DNA from: Tharpella sp964457755
Lineage (GTDB): Bacteria; Desulfobacterota; Anaeroferrophillalia; Anaeroferrophillales; Tharpellaceae
DNA length: 64,000 nucleotides
Assembly: GCA_964457755.1 (NCBI GenBank)
Contig: CAYWGC010000001.1
Span: 130,920-194,919 of the forward strand
Direction: 5' to 3'
Shown: in pieces, positions 43,480 to 52,971 of the stretch
How the letters are laid out: each line of letters begins with the position of its first letter
How positions within the stretch are numbered: position 1 is the first letter of the stretch
Notes under the pieces: generated by a model
The model's input: the letters and a program-made list of their open reading frames with translations, nothing else
What the model was told of the DNA's origin: nothing
Database searches by the model: none
Made by a program: the position numbers and the translations under genes

Positions 43480-46380
43480 ATGAAACATCGCACCGGTAAA
43501 AATTTTTTCCTAAGAATAATATTTCCGACTCTGCTCGCCATCCTTCTCTTTGTCACCTCCATGTTTTTCATTATCATTCCTTTATTGGAAGGGGAATTGA
43601 TGGAGGACAAAAGGGAGCTGATCCGAAAACTCACAAATTCCGCATGGAGCCTTATGGAAGAGCATTACAATCAGGAGAAGGAAGGTCTTTTGACTAAGCC
43701 CGAGGCCCAAAAAAGAGCCATACAGGCAATCCGGAGTCTGCGTTACGGAGATCAAAGAAAGGATTATTTCTGGATAACCGACTCCACTCCAACCTTGATA
43801 ATGCATCCCTATCGGGACGATTTGATCGGCACCGATCTTTCAGAGTACACCGATAAAAATGACAAAAAACTGTTTCGTGAAATAGTCGAGATTGCACAAA
43901 AATATGGGGACGGCTTTATTGACTACTATTGGCAGTGGCAAGATGACCAGACGAAAATCGTCCCTAAAGTCTCCTACGTCAAGAGTTTTACTCCCTGGGA
44001 TTGGATTATCGGTACCGGGATCTATCTGGATGATGTCGAAGTGGAAATCGATGCCATGAGCAGCACGATAACCAAGATATCTTTTTTCATAACCCTCCTT
44101 ATCGCTCTAATGCTCTTTTACATTACCCTAGAAAGCCGGAAAATTGAGAAAAACCGGGCCCAGGCAGAAACCGGTCTTAAAGAATCCGAGAAAAAATACC
44201 GAGCCCTGGTTGAAGCTTCCACCGAAGGTGTTTTGATGTTCATTGAGGGCCATCTGGTCTACAGCAACAAACCAGTTTTGGAGATGCTTGGCTATAGCGA
44301 AGGACTCACTGAAACCGATCTAGAGGCTATTTTCAGTCGGGATAGAGAGAGTTATCAAGCTGTCCAAGAGGTTCTCAAAAATCCCCAAGCGGGCCGCAAT
44401 TTTGAAGCTAAAGTGCTGACAGCCCACAACAACTTGCTGGAGACCCAGATTTCGGCCGCCAACATAACCCTTGAAAACCAGCAAGGGATTATTCTAACCC
44501 TCAAAGACATCAGTAAAAACAAGAAAATAGAGGAAAAATTAGGGCTCAGTCAACAACGCTACCTGTCTCTTACCGACAACCTGCATATTGGAGTTTTTCG
44601 CATAGATGCTTCGAAAAAAGGAAATTTCATTGACGTCAACCCGGCAATGGCCAAGATCTTCGGCTTTGCAAACCACGAACAACTTTTCCAGACCCCCTTT
44701 TCACAACTATTTACGGAACCCCACGACTGGGAAAATCTGAAGGCCCAAGTCAAAGAAAAAGGCTTTGTGAAAAAGAGTGTTCTCCCCTTAAAGAGAGATG
44801 ATGGGAGCCTCACAGTGATCTCGATTTCAATGCGAAAGATCTTGAATGATGAAGGCATCATTGAAGATTTTGAAGGCATCATTGAAGATATAAGCGAACG
44901 AGTAAAGGACGAACAGGAGCGTGAAAACCTCATCGTTGAACTCCAGACCTCACTCCTCTTCATCAATCAACCAATCAAAGAATTTACCACCCCGCCCCTG
45001 ACCTGCAAAATGAACTCTACTATCCTCAAAGCTGCCGGGATCATGAAAAAGCATCACCAAAGTGCACTTCTTATTCAGTCTGAAACGGGTGATGATCTTG
45101 GCATCGTCACCGATTACGACATCTCCCATCGAGTCGTCGCCGAAAATATGGCCCTGGAAACTCCAGTTTATCAAATCATGAGCTCCCCGATTATTTCCGT
45201 GCCGGATGATGCTCTGGTCTTCGAAGCCGCCCTGCTCATCCAGGAAGAATTTATCAGCCATTTGTTCACAAAAGGAGAAGATGGCCGGGTCAACGGCATT
45301 ATTGAAAATCGGGATCTGCTTCACTTTCACCAATATTCATCTTCACTCCTAATTCGGGAAATCCATGATGCTGAATCGGTCGAAACTCTGGCTGAGGCCC
45401 ATACGCGACTACCGAGACTGATCAAAACCTTGATCGATAGTGGCGCAAAATCGGAAAACATCACCAAACTGATCAGTAAGGTTTCCGATCTGATCAACGA
45501 AAAAATCATTGCTTTTGCAATTGAGGAACTCGGGCCTGCCCCGACCGAGTTTTCATTTTTAGCTTTAGGCAGCGAAGGACGCTCTGAACAAACCTTGGTA
45601 ACCGACCAGGATAATGCCATTATTTATGAAGATGTTGAGGAGGATAAAAAGGAGGCGGTCCAAGCTTATTTCTTGTCGCTGGGGGAAAAAATTTGCAAAA
45701 ATCTAGATCAGGTTGGCTATAGTCTCTGCGAAGGCGAAATCATGGCAATGAACCCCAAATGGTGTCAGCCCATCTCCTCTTGGAAAGATTATTTCCATCA
45801 CTGGATAACCGCAGCGAGCGCCCAAGACCTACTGGAGATCAATATTTTCTTTGATTTCAGAAGTCTCCATGGAACCCGCCGACTTACCGATGAGTTACGA
45901 CAATATATTAATGACTTACTGCAACAACACACTCTTTTTTTCATCACTTTTGCCCAAAACGTTCTGCAGTATAAGCCACCCATAGATTTTTTCGGCAAGA
46001 TTGTAGTGGGTTTGTCGGATGAAAAACCTAAATCTTTCAATATCAAAGACGCTATGAAACTCCTCTTGAACTTTGCCAGAATCTATTCCCTGGAATATAA
46101 TGTCAGCGAAACCAACACCCTTTTACGAATAAAAAAACTCTATGAACTCGGGGCCATCAAAGAAAGCACCTATAGAGAGACCACCGGGGTCTATAATTAT
46201 CTGATGCAGAGCCGCTTAAAACATCAGATTATCATGATGGACGGCCACTTACCTCCAGATAATTTCATCGATCCCAAAAGCCTAACCGACATTGAGCTGG
46301 CAATGCTCAAGAGAGCCCTTTCCCATCTGGCTGAAATTCAGGCAAAAGTCAGTTCCCACTTCAAAGTAAGTAGTGGGTAA
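43480..46380 (+). CDS. Cache-PAS-PAS-CBS-DUF294 sensor nucleotidyltransferase
   Basis: 966 residues. In order: membrane helix (10-33), Cache_2 domain (about 45-190, with DYFWITDSTPTLIMHPY), second helix (about 200-220), two PAS domains (about 235-475), a CBS pair (about 500-620), a DUF294 nucleotidyltransferase domain with LALGSEGRSEQTLVTDQDNA (near 690), and a DUF294 C-terminal helical domain. DUF294 proteins usually carry a cyclic-nucleotide domain plus CBS. Here the periplasmic Cache sensor and PAS domains replace it. Such proteins often accompany acetate permeases, and one is near. Presumed role: modify a regulator or the transporter in response to ligand. Confidence 0.87.
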   Translation: MKHRTGKNFFLRIIFPTLLAILLFVTSMFFIIIPLLEGELMEDKRELIRKLTNSAWSLMEEHYNQEKEGLLTKPEAQKRAIQAIRSLRYGDQRKDYFWITDSTPTLIMHPYRDDLIGTDLSEYTDKNDKKLFREIVEIAQKYGDGFIDYYWQWQDDQTKIVPKVSYVKSFTPWDWIIGTGIYLDDVEVEIDAMSSTITKISFFITLLIALMLFYITLESRKIEKNRAQAETGLKESEKKYRALVEASTEGVLMFIEGHLVYSNKPVLEMLGYSEGLTETDLEAIFSRDRESYQAVQEVLKNPQAGRNFEAKVLTAHNNLLETQISAANITLENQQGIILTLKDISKNKKIEEKLGLSQQRYLSLTDNLHIGVFRIDASKKGNFIDVNPAMAKIFGFANHEQLFQTPFSQLFTEPHDWENLKAQVKEKGFVKKSVLPLKRDDGSLTVISISMRKILNDEGIIEDFEGIIEDISERVKDEQERENLIVELQTSLLFINQPIKEFTTPPLTCKMNSTILKAAGIMKKHHQSALLIQSETGDDLGIVTDYDISHRVVAENMALETPVYQIMSSPIISVPDDALVFEAALLIQEEFISHLFTKGEDGRVNGIIENRDLLHFHQYSSSLLIREIHDAESVETLAEAHTRLPRLIKTLIDSGAKSENITKLISKVSDLINEKIIAFAIEELGPAPTEFSFLALGSEGRSEQTLVTDQDNAIIYEDVEEDKKEAVQAYFLSLGEKICKNLDQVGYSLCEGEIMAMNPKWCQPISSWKDYFHHWITAASAQDLLEINIFFDFRSLHGTRRLTDELRQYINDLLQQHTLFFITFAQNVLQYKPPIDFFGKIVVGLSDEKPKSFNIKDAMKLLLNFARIYSLEYNVSETNTLLRIKKLYELGAIKESTYRETTGVYNYLMQSRLKHQIIMMDGHLPPDNFIDPKSLTDIELAMLKRALSHLAEIQAKVSSHFKVSSG

Positions 46381-46597
46381 ACAAAAACACAACCGGTAGA
46401 CAAGCGCAACTTCCATCACCTGTAACCTTTCCTGGCCATCAACCACAATCAATTAAGATATGAATAAAACCTCACTTACAATCATAACCTCTTCCAATTT
46501 ATGCCTACGGCCTTAATCCCTGCAGGGCAAACTTTGAATTCAAAAGAGCATTTTGACTTTCAGCTAACTGAAGATATAATTGTTGAATAATTTTTGC

Positions 46598-46661
46598 GCA
46601 TAACGACCGGGTTCACGTGTGTCTGAGCGAAACGAAAACACACGTGAACCCATGGTTATAG
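46598..46661. repeat. attC-like inverted repeat
   Basis: A 64-base element with outer boxes GCATAAC and GTTATAG, 3-4 base spacers, perfect 14-bp inner arms (GGGTTCACGTGTGT and its complement) and a 15-base loop. The size and layered box layout resemble integron attC sites. It lies 13 bases beyond the stop of the minus-strand hydratase gene, the usual place in a gene cassette. The boxes deviate from RYYYAAC/GTTRRRY, and no integrase or second attC was seen. Confidence 0.4.
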
Positions 46662-46674
46662 ATTACTTTTTTTC

Positions 46675-47484
46675 TTAGGACAAATCTGCAGCTGTATCAG
46701 CGAATAAGCTTTGAAGGTCTTTTGCTTCTCGCTCGGTTTGTCCTCCATGCTTCAAAAATGTATTGATGATGATTTGGGTTTTTTCTTCTTTAGCTCGTTC
46801 CAAGAAATAAATTAGTTCGGTTTCAGTACCTTTTTGTTCATCCACAATAGATTTAGATATGATATCTTTATACATAACAATATCTCGTAGTTCCCAGGTT
46901 CTTGCAACTGAGAGTATTTGATCTAGAAAGCTATTTAAATCTGAGCTTGAAACATATTGGGTAATGATGTTTAAACTTTCGGCCTGTTGCGAGGTGAAGT
47001 CTATACCTGTCAATAATGCTTGTAGCGCTTTGCCTTTACCCATACGACGTGCAAACTGTACGGCACCTTGTCCACCTGTTGGAATATTGACATATAATTC
47101 AGGCTGAGCAAAAACAGCATTTTCAGTGCCATAAGCTAGATCGCATGCCATGGTAAATTCATTTCCTCCTCCACGAGCAACACCATCGACAACGGCGATA
47201 GAAAGTTGTTTGATTTCTTTTATATTGTTGATCATGTGACTAAATTGAATACATGCACTTTGTCCATCTTGTGTGCCATTAATTATATTGAGGTCTAGAT
47301 GAGCAATAAAAAATTGTTCATGAGCAGACTTAAATACAACTACTTTTGTGCTGCTATCATTTTTTAATGAAAGAATAAATTCATTCAACTCATTAATTAA
47401 ATCAATTGTCAATATATTTACTGGTGGATTACTAATCACTACAGTAGCAACACCTAGCTCGTTTGTGATATTTAATTTCTTCAT
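46675..47484 (-). CDS. Enoyl-CoA hydratase/isomerase family protein
   Basis: 269 residues of the crotonase fold. The oxyanion-hole segment VVDGVARGGGNEFTMACDL and PELYVNIPTGGQGAVQFAR are visible. The first conserved segment reads AHEQFFIAHLDL where typical enzymes have CAGAD; the usual small residues are replaced by bulky ones, so hydratase activity is uncertain. Codon use is much more A/T-rich than in neighbouring genes, a sign of transfer. An AAGGAGA site precedes the ATG. It stands about 240 bases from the acyl-CoA ligase gene and has an attC-like repeat behind it. Confidence 0.82.
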   Translation of the reverse strand: MKKLNITNELGVATVVISNPPVNILTIDLINELNEFILSLKNDSSTKVVVFKSAHEQFFIAHLDLNIINGTQDGQSACIQFSHMINNIKEIKQLSIAVVDGVARGGGNEFTMACDLAYGTENAVFAQPELYVNIPTGGQGAVQFARRMGKGKALQALLTGIDFTSQQAESLNIITQYVSSSDLNSFLDQILSVARTWELRDIVMYKDIISKSIVDEQKGTETELIYFLERAKEEKTQIIINTFLKHGGQTEREAKDLQSLFADTAADLS

Positions 47485-47641
47485 TTTGATCTCCTTAATT
47501 TTTTATTGAGGATATTTAAGCAACATTATGGTGTATTCGCCTTACGTTAAATATCATATCATAAACGCGATAGCGATCTATAGAGCAGTATACATAAAGA
47601 TATCCACCACCTGAAGAGTCTTGTTCGTATTGCTCACTCAA

Positions 47642-47716
47642 GACACAAAGACGCCAGGAAAAACTATAAGACAACTTGATTGTTTGATCTCTTTACTTCT
47701 TGGTATCTTTGCGGGA
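47642..47716. repeat. Imperfect palindrome of the 'caaag' type
   Basis: ACACAAAGACGCCAGGAA pairs imperfectly with TTCTTGGTATCTTTGCGGG. It resembles the palindromes at 10976-11034 and 63752-63812. It lies between ligase and hydratase genes, just beyond the ligase stop. Confidence 0.4.
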
Positions 47717-47726
47717 AACATCACAT

Positions 47727-49289
47727 TTAATTGGTCTCGACTTTAAGATCTTTTTTCAAGATTTTTCCTGTCGCACTCATCGGCAGAGAGCCCCGGATAT
47801 CAACAATGCGAGGGTACTTATAGGCCGCCATCTGCTCTTTCGACCAAGCAATAATCTCTTCAGGTGTCGCCAGGGCTCCCTCTTTAAGCACAACTACCGC
47901 TTTAACCTCTTCACCATGCTGTTCATGCGGCACCCCGATAACCGCGACCAGCGAAATCGCCGGATGAGTCAGTAACACCTCCTCAAGCTCACGGGGATAA
48001 ACATTAAATCCACCCCTGATAACCATATCCTTAACCCGATCAACGATATAGAAAAAACCATCCTCATCCATTTTTCCCAGATCACCGGTATGAAACCATT
48101 TGCCGCCCTTGAAGGCTTTGGCGGTCTCCTCCGGTTTGTTGTAATAGCCTTTCATAATATTATGGCCACTGATAACAACTTCACCAACCTCACCAACCGG
48201 AACCTCTTGATCTTGTTTGTTAAAAATTTTGACCTCAATCCCCCATATTGGGAAACCAATAGAGCCCGGTTTACAGGGTCTATGAGTTTGGTTGAAGGTT
48301 GCAACCGGGCAGGTCTCCGAAAGACCGTAACCTTCAAGTATCGGCAGCTGATATTTTTCCTGGTATTGTTTGATGATTTCAACCGGCAACGCGGCACCAC
48401 CGGAGACTCCTATACGTAAATTTTTACGAATCACGGCAAAATCAAAAAGACCCTCTTTATCCTCAAAATTGAGCAACATCCAATACATCGTTGGAACCCC
48501 GATAAAAATCGAGGCCTTATAATTCTGGATAGCAGCAAATACAGCTTCCGGAATAAATTTGGCGAGCAGAACAATTGTACAACCATTCATAAAAGAGGCA
48601 TTCATCTGCACGGTCTGCCCAAATGAGTGGAAAAGGGGCAGACACACAACCTGAATATCATCTTCCCTCATTGAGACAATATCACGACTGGCAATTGCAT
48701 TCATAACCATACCAGAATGAGACAACTCTGCCCCTTTGGGAAAACCTGTAGTCCCAGAGGTGTACAAAATAACCGCGCTATCATCTGCATTAGTCGCGAC
48801 CGACTCAAACTCATCGTCCTGAGAAACCATCATCATGCCTAAAGTTTCAGCCCCGGCAAGAGGAGATGGTGCAGCCGGGTCAGCCGTTATAAGCCAGAAG
48901 TGTTCACATGATTCAGTTTCCTGAAAAGCCTTAAAACCATATTCACCCATCGGCAGTTCCGGAGTTCCCTCAAAACAGAAAAAGGCTTTGGCATCGCTAT
49001 CTTTCAGATGATAAGCAATCTCCCGGCTTTTAGACAAAACACTAATCGGCACAACTACAGCCCCGGCTTTCAAAATGGCATAGTAGACCATCGAGAAATA
49101 GGGCAGGTTGAGACAACTCAAAACAACCTTATCGCCTTTGCCCACGCCAGCCGCAACCAGACCATTGGCGATTTTGCAGCAAAACATATTAAGCTGAGAG
49201 AAAGTAATCTTTTGTTCACCAAAAATAATTGCCACTTTATCGGGCTGTTGGGATGCACTGTAATCTAAAACTGAGGCTAGGTTAAGCAT
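47727..49289 (-). CDS. Long- or medium-chain acyl-CoA ligase (AMP-forming)
   Basis: 520 residues, the size of FadD-type ligases. The ATP P-loop is VILYTSGTTGFPKGAE (near residue 170). GYGLSETCPV, then WFHTGDLGKMDEDGFFYIVDR and VIRGGFNVYPRELEEVL follow in family order. The terminal ATGKILKKDL gives the catalytic Lys. It forms acyl-CoA from a carboxylic acid, ATP and CoA. It lies 45 bases behind the aldehyde oxidoreductase-alcohol dehydrogenase gene, consistent with an alcohol, aldehyde, acid, acyl-CoA route. Confidence 0.88.
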   Translation of the reverse strand: MLNLASVLDYSASQQPDKVAIIFGEQKITFSQLNMFCCKIANGLVAAGVGKGDKVVLSCLNLPYFSMVYYAILKAGAVVVPISVLSKSREIAYHLKDSDAKAFFCFEGTPELPMGEYGFKAFQETESCEHFWLITADPAAPSPLAGAETLGMMMVSQDDEFESVATNADDSAVILYTSGTTGFPKGAELSHSGMVMNAIASRDIVSMREDDIQVVCLPLFHSFGQTVQMNASFMNGCTIVLLAKFIPEAVFAAIQNYKASIFIGVPTMYWMLLNFEDKEGLFDFAVIRKNLRIGVSGGAALPVEIIKQYQEKYQLPILEGYGLSETCPVATFNQTHRPCKPGSIGFPIWGIEVKIFNKQDQEVPVGEVGEVVISGHNIMKGYYNKPEETAKAFKGGKWFHTGDLGKMDEDGFFYIVDRVKDMVIRGGFNVYPRELEEVLLTHPAISLVAVIGVPHEQHGEEVKAVVVLKEGALATPEEIIAWSKEQMAAYKYPRIVDIRGSLPMSATGKILKKDLKVETN

Positions 49290-49334
49290 TTCATACTCCT
49301 GTAAATTTGGTTAGTAATTTATCAATTTATTTTG

Positions 49335-52268
49335 CTACCAGGCTTTATCGTAAATCTCCTTGAAATCAGCCAAAGAGTAGAGAATCGGATTAGCGCCGGA
49401 AGCTAGGTCATTAGACGCATGGGCAACCAGCTCGGGAATATCGTCTTTACTGATTTTGATCCGACAGACATCGGCAAGTTCGGTGACCGTTTTCGGTACT
49501 CCGATACTCTCCATGAGAATTTTAACCGCTCCGACAGCCTTGTCGGCAGCAGCATCGACACTTAAACCAGCCGTATCGACACCCATCGCCTGAGCAATTT
49601 CCGCCATCAGCTCGGGCACCGCCGACTTGTTCCTGGTCATAACGTAAGGCAGCATAATCGCGTTGGCATTACCATGGGGCATACTGTAAATTGCCCCAAG
49701 CGCATGCGCCAAAGAGTGAGCATTACCAAGTTGGGCGCTGTTAAAGGCGAGACCGGCACTGTACTGAGCCTGACACATAATGTCGCGAGCTTCCAAATCA
49801 TCGCCATTTTCTACAGCGCGGGGCAGAGCTTTAGCGATCATTTTGATGGCACCCAAAGCCAGACCCTGAGCATAGGGAGTCGTAAGCTTAGAGGTGTAGG
49901 ATTCAATCGCATGAGTCAAGGCATCCATCCCCGTCCCGGCCGTGATGTGAGGCGGCATGGAACGAGTCAGTAAAGGATCATTAACGGCAACGATAGGCAA
50001 TAGTTTTGGGTCGACAATCGGGGCTTTGAGGTGGCGTTCAGGATCAGAAATAACCGCCACAACTGTGGCCTCAGCTCCGGTTCCCGAAGTCGTATTGACC
50101 GCAACCAATACCGGACCCGACTGCCAAACTCCAAACAGTCCCATGTAATCGACAATACTGCCGGGATTATTGACCATTACGCCGATGGCCTTGGCACAAT
50201 CATGCGGGCTACCGCCGCCAAGAGAAACCAGACAATCACACTTTTCCTGACGAAAAACATCAAGACCTTCCTCAACATTGGTAACTGTAGGATTGGGCTG
50301 AGTTCCGTCATAAACAGCGTAATCGAAAAATTTAGCATCCATAGCATCTGTAAGAATTTCAAGGATGCCAACATCAACCACCCCTTTATCGGTAACAATC
50401 AAAGCTTTTTTCAAACCCATAGCTGCAAGATTATCAGGCACCAGCATATGGCAGCCCTCCCCCATCAAAGCTATCGGTGGGGCAAAGGCCATTTTCGTAT
50501 TACCCATAATTTTAAGAATGATGCCAGTATGGTTATGGACTTCGTCAAGGATCTCTTCCGGTACATCGAAAACTGAGTTATGCGGAGGCAGGGCCTCTTT
50601 AGTCATCCATTCCGGCAGGCGATCATCTTTGCTCGTAAAACCGGCTCTTCGATTAAAATCCCGCTCCATCCGCAAAATGCGAATGCCGAAGGCGGCAAAC
50701 GTATTTTCATTAAAACCAAGTCCGGTAAAGGCACTCATGCTTTCCAGAATATATTTAATAACTTCGGGTTTGTCTATAGAGGCCATTCCCAAGAAAAGAC
50801 AAAAACCGGTGGTATCAAATGCAGCGGCACTGATCTGAGCCACAGCTGAAGGCAAAAGTTGATTATCCTTATCTAAAGGGCCGGAAGATGGCTCCAAGCC
50901 AAACAAGTGATTACCCAACGTAAAACCGGCAGTATGATCAGCACCCATAGTTGACGTGGCATACGTAACCCCCATCCCCTTCATAGCCCGGGGATCGTAG
51001 GCAGGCATCGCCTGGCCTTTCATCACCGGTGCCCGTTCAACGCCGTAATGTTTAGCCACGGTCGCCGTTCCGGAACCGAATAGGCGGCCTTTATCCGTCC
51101 CCTTGCCAATCTCCAAGAGAAGTTTAAGTACGCCTTGGGCATCACCAAATGCCAGTTCACCGGCTTCCATAAGCACACCCATGGTGCAGCCGGTCTCGAT
51201 CGTATCCAGACCAAAATCATCATTTAAGCGATCCATCCGAGCAATCGCATCGAGATCGGCAATCCCGCAATTACCGCCATGCGCCCAGAGGGTTTCATAT
51301 TCCGGTTGTTTACTGACAAAGTTACCATCTTTATCATTGAACGTGCCGGAACATTTAATTATACACCCATTATGACAGGCGTGCGTCGCTGCACCTTTAC
51401 CGCCGCGCTCCTCTTCAAGCGCAGACAGGGTTGGCCCGTTGATAGCATCAGCCTGATCAAATTGCCCCTTGGAACAGTTGTAAGCGGGAAAGCATCCGGC
51501 TTGATTAGTAATATCCATCAAAATTGCAGTGCCATAAGCCGGCAGGCCCTGGCCGGTCATTTCGGAAGAACGCACAGTCTCTGCCAATTTACGGTTGGCC
51601 TCCTTAAAAGCTTCAGGAGCAACCGGCTTACGCAGAGAGCTACCGTTGGAATCGACCACGATAACCTTAATTCCTTTAGCCCCCATAACTGCACCAACTC
51701 CACCTCGAGCCGCATGCCGGGTTGGCCGAAAATCAGTATCCGTAAAAGCTACAGTAGAGTTAGCAAGACCCTGTTCACCCGCCGGGCCGATGCTGATCAT
51801 CGCCACCTTGGCGCCGTGTTCGGTCTTTATTTTTTCAGCCAGATCGTAGTTACCGAGCATCCGATACTCATTACATAAAGAGATCTTAACCCCACTCTTA
51901 TCGATAATAATTTTGTAAAGGTCATCATTCTTTCTTTCGCCTTCCAGAACTACGGCTGCATATCCCAACCGAGCTAGATATTGAGAGGCCTGCCCACCGG
52001 TGTTGGCCTCCTTGATGCCGCCGGTTAACGGACTTTTACAACCAACGGAAAGTCTACCCGAAGTAGTCGCCGCCGAACCGCTCATCATACCCGGCGCTAA
52101 AATCAGCTTATTTTCCGAACCTAAAGGGTCACATTGAGGAGGCACCTCCTCCCAAACTATTGTTGAAGTCATGGCCCGCCCGCCAAGGCCAGAGTAACGT
52201 CCAACCGAACTGATTGTTACAGCGGGGCCACCCATGGTGCCAACATCGATCCGCAAAATATTTTCCAT
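49335..52268 (-). CDS. Aldehyde:ferredoxin oxidoreductase fused to Fe-type alcohol dehydrogenase
   Basis: 977 residues in one frame. Residues 1 to about 570 are an AOR-family tungstopterin enzyme, with Fe-S ligands C298, C302, C306 and C490 and the usual N-terminal GRYSGLGGRAM segment. Residues about 590-977 are a complete iron-dependent alcohol dehydrogenase: GGGSPHD (684-690) for nucleotide binding and metal ligands D782, H786, H851 and H865. AOR interconverts acid and aldehyde with ferredoxin; the second domain would interconvert aldehyde and alcohol with NAD(P)H. AAGGAG seven bases before the ATG at 52268 fixes the start; upstream in-frame residues are excluded. A -24/-12 promoter lies 170 bases upstream. 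Confidence 0.9.
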   Translation of the reverse strand: MENILRIDVGTMGGPAVTISSVGRYSGLGGRAMTSTIVWEEVPPQCDPLGSENKLILAPGMMSGSAATTSGRLSVGCKSPLTGGIKEANTGGQASQYLARLGYAAVVLEGERKNDDLYKIIIDKSGVKISLCNEYRMLGNYDLAEKIKTEHGAKVAMISIGPAGEQGLANSTVAFTDTDFRPTRHAARGGVGAVMGAKGIKVIVVDSNGSSLRKPVAPEAFKEANRKLAETVRSSEMTGQGLPAYGTAILMDITNQAGCFPAYNCSKGQFDQADAINGPTLSALEEERGGKGAATHACHNGCIIKCSGTFNDKDGNFVSKQPEYETLWAHGGNCGIADLDAIARMDRLNDDFGLDTIETGCTMGVLMEAGELAFGDAQGVLKLLLEIGKGTDKGRLFGSGTATVAKHYGVERAPVMKGQAMPAYDPRAMKGMGVTYATSTMGADHTAGFTLGNHLFGLEPSSGPLDKDNQLLPSAVAQISAAAFDTTGFCLFLGMASIDKPEVIKYILESMSAFTGLGFNENTFAAFGIRILRMERDFNRRAGFTSKDDRLPEWMTKEALPPHNSVFDVPEEILDEVHNHTGIILKIMGNTKMAFAPPIALMGEGCHMLVPDNLAAMGLKKALIVTDKGVVDVGILEILTDAMDAKFFDYAVYDGTQPNPTVTNVEEGLDVFRQEKCDCLVSLGGGSPHDCAKAIGVMVNNPGSIVDYMGLFGVWQSGPVLVAVNTTSGTGAEATVVAVISDPERHLKAPIVDPKLLPIVAVNDPLLTRSMPPHITAGTGMDALTHAIESYTSKLTTPYAQGLALGAIKMIAKALPRAVENGDDLEARDIMCQAQYSAGLAFNSAQLGNAHSLAHALGAIYSMPHGNANAIMLPYVMTRNKSAVPELMAEIAQAMGVDTAGLSVDAAADKAVGAVKILMESIGVPKTVTELADVCRIKISKDDIPELVAHASNDLASGANPILYSLADFKEIYDKAW

Positions 52269-52438
52269 TCCGATTCTCCTTTTTCCCTGGAATATAAAAA
52301 AAACTACGGCGGGCGCGGCCCGCATCCCAATCAAGTGATTTTAATTAAATTTGAAAAAATACGAACTTTGCTTTCGCCCTCTTGAGAAGTAACTTTAACA
52401 GTAAAAGACAAAACAATAATATCTACCCATCTACCAAC

Positions 52439-52454
52439 GGCAACATATATGCCA
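52439..52454 (-). promoter_or_regulatory. Sigma-54 promoter for the AOR-ADH gene
   Basis: On the minus strand TGGCAT-ATATG-TTGCC, with GG and GC ten bases apart. It faces the fusion gene across an otherwise empty leader of about 170 bases; nothing else is seen in the 413-base gap apart from a dyad at 52517. Confidence 0.65.
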
Positions 52455-52516
52455 CCCATTACAGACCGCTCGACCGACCATTCTACAACATTGTAAAGAC
52501 GGGATTTCAATTTACA

Positions 52517-52536
52517 AGGGTGTCATTAATGACCCT
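52517..52536. promoter_or_regulatory. Palindromic candidate activator site
   Basis: AGGGT-GTCATTAATGA-CCCT contains a perfect 10-bp core TCATTAATGA and outer AGGG/CCCT. It lies about 65 bases upstream of the -24 element and shares the ATGACCC half site with sequences near 56209-56309. Confidence 0.4.
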
Positions 52537-52681
52537 ATCTAATAAGAAAATTGCTTTACACATTTGATTTTACAGATAAATACCAGACATTGCCAAAAAT
52601 GGCGCCAAACGCACCCATTATCAATAAAAAAGAAGAAACGGACCACCGAACTATCAGAAAAAGGCGGCTGCCAGGGAGGGA

Positions 52682-52963
52682 TCAAGCTGGAAGTTTATTA
52701 ATATCTGTAACATCTTGTTGCAGAATTTCAATTCCAATACTAGTTACAATCTGATCCGGGGCCAAATCTTTTTCGACCTGACCCATGATGCCGAATATAT
52801 TTGAAATGCCACAGGACACCTGGGTTTTAACAACATTCCTGATAACCGCAACAGTTTTTTCAGAAGATCTTTTTCTCAGGGTTATGGCTGCCATTGGCCC
52901 AGATGCCGAACCGCCGATAATTACTACATCACTTTTTTCATTACTTTCTCTATATAATTTCAA
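52682..52963 (-). pseudogene. N-terminal fragment of an FAD/NAD oxidoreductase
   Basis: 93 residues begin with a dinucleotide-binding fold SDVVIIGGSASGPMAAITLR and contain TQVSCGISNIFG, as at the start of CoA-disulfide reductase or NADH-oxidase-type flavoproteins. These are normally over 400 residues. The frame stops in TGA, and the reading beyond it does not resemble the family. The frame starts nine bases after the SDR stop. Probably a decayed last gene of that operon. Confidence 0.5.
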
Positions 52964-52971
52964 TAGGACGC

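Noticed and set aside
52600..52684. TGA at the end of the flavoprotein fragment as a second selenocysteine codon
   Set aside because: The sequence after this TGA does not resemble the protein family, and no stable hairpin with a G-rich loop follows it.
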